From assembly GCA_037128595.1 (NCBI GenBank), contig JBAXWB010000004.1:62001-126000 (forward strand): 64,000 nt of DNA. Reading direction: 5' to 3'. This document shows positions 60,539 to 64,000 of this stretch, piece by piece; the stretch's first letter is position 1; each line of letters starts with the position of its first letter. The notes below the pieces were generated by a model. That model saw nothing but the letters and a program-made list of their open reading frames with translations, was not told the origin of the DNA and made no database searches. The DNA comes from a bacterium. Lineage in GTDB: Bacteria > Verrucomicrobiota > Kiritimatiellia > CAIKKV01 > CAITUY01. The position numbers were made by a program, and so were the translations under genes.

Positions 60539-61609
60539 CTATTCCCCGTCCGACGACTCCGCGTCCGTCAGGGCGAGCGCGGCTTCCTCCGGCTCCGGCG
60601 TCCGGTCCGGACTCTCAATGGAGCGGATTTTCCGGAGTGACTCAATGGCCTGCCGCATATCGACGGCATCCTCCAGCTGCATCATTTCCACCAGATGACG
60701 GCGGCCGGCCAGCATCCGGCGCAGATATTGGGGAATCCATTTCCGGTAAAGCCGGGTGGCGCCCAGGGGCCCATACAGTTCAATCATCCGCTCAAAATGA
60801 GCCCCGGCGAAATCGATCCATTCATCGCGACCGGGGGGCGGTTCGGCCGGCAGACCGCGCAGTTCATTCCAGATATCACGGATCAGCCAGGGGTTTTTCA
60901 ACGGGCCACGCCCGAGCATGATGCCGGCGCACCCGGTCACTTCGAACATCCGCCGGGCCGCCGCCGGCGAGGCAATGTCGCCATTCCCGATCACCGGGAT
61001 CCGTTTGGCCGCCTGCACCACCGTCCGGATTCCCTGCAAGTCCGCTTCGCCGCTGAATCCCTGACATCGGGTTCGTCCGTGAATGGTGATCGCCGCCACC
61101 CCGGCGGCTTCCAGTTCGGGAACCATGTCATGCGCGACCAGGGTCTCGGTATCCCACCCGAGGCGAAGCTTGACGGTCACGGGGATCCGCACGGACCGAA
61201 CGACCCCGGCGGCGATCCGGATGGCCTCTTTGGGGTCGCGGAGCAGTCCGGCGCCGGCCCCTTGAACGGAGATTTTACGCTGGGGACAGCCCATATTGAT
61301 GTCGATGAGCTGGGCCCCCCGTTGCTCAAGCAGGACCGCGCCGGCACAGAGGGTGTCGTAGTGGGCCCCATAGATCTGATGGCCCAGCGGCAGATCCTCC
61401 GCTGACGTTGCGGTCAGGGATTTCAGCCGTTGCGCCTTCCCGATCAGCAGGCTGGCCGGGCTCAACATCTCCGTATAGGCAAACCCGACCCCGCCCAGGG
61501 CGCGCAGGCTCATCCTGAAGGCGAAGTCCGAGTAGCCGGCCAGAGGGGCAAACAGAATCGGGGTATCGAATTTCAGAGGACCGATCGTGAGTGTTTGGGG
61601 CAGGTTCAT
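60539..61609 (-). CDS. dusB: tRNA-dihydrouridine synthase (DusB-like)
   Basis: A 356-residue flavoenzyme reducing uridine to dihydrouridine in tRNA. Seen: LFAPLAGYSDFAFRMSLRALGGVGFAYTEMLSP, GHQIYGAHYDTLC, LIDINMGCPQRKISVQGAGAGLLRDP (catalytic Cys), VPVTVKLRLGWD, ITIHGRTRCQGFSGEADL, VIGNGDIASPAAARRMFEVTGCAGIMLGRGPLKNPWL. The C-terminal helical domain and a short acidic tail follow. It overlaps the malic enzyme gene by four bases (ATGA, 61606-61609). The DusB subfamily is the best fit, but subgroup placement is not certain. Confidence 0.92.
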   Translation of the reverse strand: MNLPQTLTIGPLKFDTPILFAPLAGYSDFAFRMSLRALGGVGFAYTEMLSPASLLIGKAQRLKSLTATSAEDLPLGHQIYGAHYDTLCAGAVLLEQRGAQLIDINMGCPQRKISVQGAGAGLLRDPKEAIRIAAGVVRSVRIPVTVKLRLGWDTETLVAHDMVPELEAAGVAAITIHGRTRCQGFSGEADLQGIRTVVQAAKRIPVIGNGDIASPAAARRMFEVTGCAGIMLGRGPLKNPWLIRDIWNELRGLPAEPPPGRDEWIDFAGAHFERMIELYGPLGATRLYRKWIPQYLRRMLAGRRHLVEMMQLEDAVDMRQAIESLRKIRSIESPDRTPEPEEAALALTDAESSDGE

Positions 61610-62907
61610 GAATTCAGAAAAGACCGCTTCTGATCACGCGCCTTCAATTCGGCGCGGTAGCCGCTCAGATCCCGTTTTGGCGCCGCACCGGAGGCCACCG
61701 CTGCCTGGGCAATGGCGGCTGGAATTTCCAGGAACAGCCGGCGATCAAAAGGTTTCGGGATAATATACCCCGGCCCGAAGGTCAGCTCCGTTCCGTAGAG
61801 TTTATTGACCTCGGCGGGAACCGGCTGCCGGGCGAGGGCGGCGAGGGCTTCCGCCGCCGCCACTTTCATGGGCAGGTTGATGGTGCGGGCCCGGACATCC
61901 AATGCTCCCCGGAAAAGGAAGGGGAAGCCGAGGACATTGTTGACCTGATTCGGATAATCCGAGCGGCCGGTGGCCATGACATAGGGCTTATTCCCCATGG
62001 CGGCGGCCACGTCTTCCGGCCGGATTTCAGGGTCCGGGTTGGCCATCGCAAAAATTCCCGGCAACGCCGCCATGGACAACACGTCGGCGGGTTTAAGGCA
62101 GTTGGCGGCCGAAACACCGACAAACATATGCGCGCCCTTCAAGGCCTCCGTCAGGGTACTGGCCGAGGTGGCGAAGGCATGTTCCTTCTTTTTGCCACTG
62201 AGATCGCTGCGATCACTCCGGATGACGCCCTTCGTATCGCACAACATGACGGTTTTGGCGCCCGCCGCCTTGAGCATCTCACAGATCCGGATCCCGGCCG
62301 CGCCGGCCCCGTTGATGACAATTTTCAACTCACCCATGGAGCGTTGTGAAATATGACAGTAGTTCATGGCCGCCGCCAGGGTAATCACCGCCGTACCCCA
62401 CTGGTCATCGTGGAAGACCGGGATGTCCAGCATGGCGTCAAGGGTATCCTCAATTTCGAAACAGGCCGGGGCCGCGATATCTTCCAGATTGATGCCGCCA
62501 TACATCGGGGCGATCGCCAGGACCGTGTCAATGACCCGCTGGGGGTCGGTTTTGCCGGTGTCTTTGCCATTCATGCGGCAATGATTCACCGGGACGGGCC
62601 ATCCATCCACGTCGCCAAACGCCTTGAAGAGAACGGCCTTTCCTTCCATGACGGGAATGCTGGCTTCGGCCCCGAGGTCGCCGAGTCCCAGAATAGCCGT
62701 GCCGTCCGAGACCACTGCCACCAGGTTTTCCTTTGCCGTGCAACGGTAGAGGGATTCGCGATCGCGGGCGATTTCCTTGACAGGTAATGCCACTCCAGGG
62801 GTGTAAGCGAGGGAGAGGTCATCCGGTCCCCTCAGGGGCTTGGTGACCCGCATACCGATTTTGCCGCCGACATGATACTCAAGGATCTCGTTGTTTTTCA
62901 GGCTCAT
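61606..62907 (-). CDS. Malic enzyme (malate dehydrogenase, oxaloacetate-decarboxylating)
   Basis: A 433-residue enzyme oxidatively decarboxylating malate to pyruvate with NAD(P)+. Seen: LSLAYTPGVALPVKEI (catalytic Tyr), VAVVSDGTAILGLGDLGAEASIPVMEGKAVLFKAF, GGINLEDIAAPACFEIED (metal Glu/Asp), FHDDQWGTAVITLAAAMN, INGAGAAGIRICEMLKAAGA, FAMANPDPEIRPED and GRSDYPNQVNNVLGFPFLFRGALDVRA. It is the MaeB-type catalytic part without the phosphotransacetylase-like C-terminus. Coupled to dusB. Fits with pta-ackA and oxaloacetate/pyruvate carboxyl transfer in the window. Confidence 0.94.
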   Translation of the reverse strand: MSLKNNEILEYHVGGKIGMRVTKPLRGPDDLSLAYTPGVALPVKEIARDRESLYRCTAKENLVAVVSDGTAILGLGDLGAEASIPVMEGKAVLFKAFGDVDGWPVPVNHCRMNGKDTGKTDPQRVIDTVLAIAPMYGGINLEDIAAPACFEIEDTLDAMLDIPVFHDDQWGTAVITLAAAMNYCHISQRSMGELKIVINGAGAAGIRICEMLKAAGAKTVMLCDTKGVIRSDRSDLSGKKKEHAFATSASTLTEALKGAHMFVGVSAANCLKPADVLSMAALPGIFAMANPDPEIRPEDVAAAMGNKPYVMATGRSDYPNQVNNVLGFPFLFRGALDVRARTINLPMKVAAAEALAALARQPVPAEVNKLYGTELTFGPGYIIPKPFDRRLFLEIPAAIAQAAVASGAAPKRDLSGYRAELKARDQKRSFLNS

Positions 62908-62958
62908 AATGCTCCTCAGTGAATTAAATGAGCTGACAATATACTGGATTTAGAGGAG

Positions 62959-63161
62959 TCAAGACAACAGCAAATCCGCAAAACCAATTGGCTTTCGTGG
63001 GGGATCTGTAGGGGTCATGAGTTCGCGGATCGCTTCAAAAAAACGCGGAACTGTTCATCATAGTGGCGCTCAAGATCGTCCAATCGTTGAGTGAGATCCG
63101 TGTGTGAAGCAAGGATGGATCTCAGGCGAACAAATGTGCGCATAATCTCGACATTACACAT
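62959..63161 (-). pseudogene. 3' remnant of an ORF6N-domain protein gene
   Basis: On the minus strand from 63161 the sequence reads NVEIMRTFVRLRSILASHTD, then LTQRLDDLERHYDEQFRVF. After a T-tract, in another frame, it reads FEAIRELMTPTDPP and RKPIGF. This matches the C-terminal part of ORF6N/KilA-N-like proteins (MRTFVRLR..L, YDEQF, IGF). Seven T's at about 63038-63044 where eight are needed give a frameshift. The N-terminal ORF6N domain is missing, with the break near a 10-bp inverted repeat (AACAAATGTG/CACATTTGTT, 63129-63166). Non-functional. Confidence 0.7.
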
Positions 63162-63224
63162 TTGTTATGCACCATATTTAGCCATCAGAATTCCCAGAAC
63201 AAACAGCCTAACCCGAACGGCCCC

Positions 63225-63360
63225 TCCTCGCGAAGCACAGGTGGCGTTCGACGTCCCGGCGAACGATTGCCTCTAGCGCTACGCTTAAACGGCCGCCGAG
63301 ACGTCGGCCGCCACTTGCCGCAAACTCAAAAACCCCGCCCACATGTGTATGCGGGCCTTC
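63225..63360 (+). repeat. Dispersed spacer repeat, copy C
   Basis: CTCCTCGCGAAGCACAGGTG, then GCGTTCGACGTCCCGGCGAAC, matching copies A and B. It has the same run of hairpins as copy B: GTTCGACG/CGGCGAAC (imperfect), CGGCCGCCG/CGTCGGCCG, and CCCGCCCACATG/TGTATGCGGG. Copies B and C align along about 135 bases. Confidence 0.75.
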
Positions 63361-63474
63361 CTCATCGCATTCTCCGCTCCCTGTCGCCACGCCACCGTCA
63401 TCCAGTTCTCCATTCCTGGGTCCTTCGGAAGACCCACGCGCACATCTACCTGCAGGCCTTCTCTTTTCTCCTTA

Positions 63475-63512
63475 ACAACCCAACAACCTGACAACTCGAC
63501 AACTGTATTTTC
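63475..63512. repeat. CAACAAC-type low-complexity tract
   Basis: AACAACCCAACAACCTGACA, then ACTCGACAACTG. Inverted, it resembles the GTTGAGTTG/GTTGCTGGG tract at 37019-37100 inside the LacI-type frame. Confidence 0.45.
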
Positions 63513-63597
63513 TCTCTATTGAAGTCAGACTCACTCGGGAGCAGTCTGGTAACCCTCGTTCGTTCCAGATTCATAGGGCCTTAGCTTGATATCTATG

Positions 63598-63617
63598 GGA
63601 CGGCGGCCTCGCCGTCC
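63598..63617. repeat. GC-rich perfect hairpin
   Basis: GGACGGCG, GCCT, CGCCGTCC: 8-bp perfect stem. The remaining sequence to 64000 contains another short palindrome (GTCCAGC/GCTGGAC, 63728-63743) and no gene that can be supported. Confidence 0.5.
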
Positions 63618-64000
63618 GGAGGGATTTTTCAACGGAATAAGATGTTACGACTCTCTGAACCGGGGAAATCAAATATGGCGAGAACAAATTATAACGTAAG
63701 TCGTTTTGGTGGATTGACTTAAGACAAGTCCAGCCAGCTGGACTGGCGGATCGGTTTCAGCCGCTAGCGATTCAGGGATCTGTTTGTGATAGTGGTGAAG
63801 GACCTCTTGTGCTGATATCCCGGACACGGACGTTCTTTGGCCCGGGCCGAAATATATAGACATTTCGCTGACCCTGGTGGCCATTTACTGACCCTCGATT
63901 GGTTCAACGCTCGCATCATTTTTAAGCCTGACCCCATGCCCCCGGCCATCAGGGATTCCCTGATGTGAGAATCAGGACTCTCCTGCTTGTCAGATTCCGC

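Noticed and set aside
63669-63884. 71-codon minus-strand frame near the window end
   Set aside because: It contains a short palindrome and no recognisable motif or ribosome site. The nearby GGGTCAGG sequences hint at repeat DNA rather than a gene.
1-64000. tRNA, rRNA genes and CRISPR arrays
   Set aside because: Intergenic stretches were read for cloverleaf ends, conserved rRNA blocks and regularly spaced direct repeats; none was seen. Palindromes present are dispersed, not in arrays.

Overview
The window reads as a stretch of chromosome from an anaerobic, fermentative Gram-negative-type bacterium, most likely of the PVC group (Kiritimatiellota/Lentisphaerota-like). This is inference. It rests on a giant secreted mosaic protein built of arylsulfotransferase-like, SMP-30, DUF1566 and FGE-sulfatase-like modules, on outer-membrane and lipoprotein genes, on type IV pilus ATPases, on a pta-ackA pair and malic enzyme, and on intergenic space filled with palindromic repeats. 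No rRNA, tRNA, CRISPR array or complete IS element was recognised. Layout: 1-7.4 kb, two overlapping secreted-protein genes (one cut by the window edge). 7.5-14.6 kb, an old yellow enzyme, a BrnT/BrnA toxin-antitoxin pair, the operon pdxJ-acpS-nnr-trmL, an LRR lipoprotein whose 5' end is interrupted by a palindromic element, and an RluA-type pseudouridine synthase. 14.6-17.9 kb, a compact four-gene operon (DUF3570 barrel, ApbE, thioredoxin, DUF4266 lipoprotein) with a candidate sigma-54 promoter and an upstream palindrome. 17.9-24.3 kb, a metal P-type ATPase, LemA, an SGNH-like protein, a ParE-type toxin-antitoxin pair, an iron-sulfur flavoprotein and pdxA. 24.4-34.8 kb, gatCAB, two PilB/GspE ATPases around a PilT, trxB, a lytic transglycosylase and queA. 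34.8-37.9 kb is an accessory patch: dinD, a broken RhuM gene, a gene fragment, a degenerate LacI-type regulator and many short repeats. 37.9-52.2 kb, an rRNA methyltransferase, an M20 peptidase, PIN-PhoH, an orphan metal-binding lipoprotein-like receptor, a large hybrid histidine kinase, a glycosyltransferase pair and accD-accA-oadA. 52.4-62.9 kb, apt, DJ-1/PfpI, a YugP-like protease, ackA-pta, an AraC-type regulator divergent from a corrinoid protein, an FHA protein with a prepilin-like protein, rpmB, dusB and malic enzyme. The last 1.1 kb holds an ORF6N gene remnant and repeats. Two loci look most novel. (1) The DUF3570 barrel protein carries an SGATPT sequence, the type of site at which ApbE attaches FMN, and its own operon encodes ApbE, a thioredoxin and a Gly/Cys-tailed lipoprotein. 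This suggests an outer-membrane flavin redox system. (2) The OadA-type carboxyltransferase ends in a biotin domain of AccB rather than OadA type and sits in an operon with accA and accD but no accC. This raises the possibility of an ATP-independent transcarboxylase that moves the carboxyl group of oxaloacetate onto acetyl-CoA. A third theme is repeats: two ~300-bp palindromic elements with compensatory stem changes, four copies of a 29-nt palindrome (one inside pdxA), GC-rich hairpins inside a reading frame, and three copies of a multi-hairpin spacer unit.
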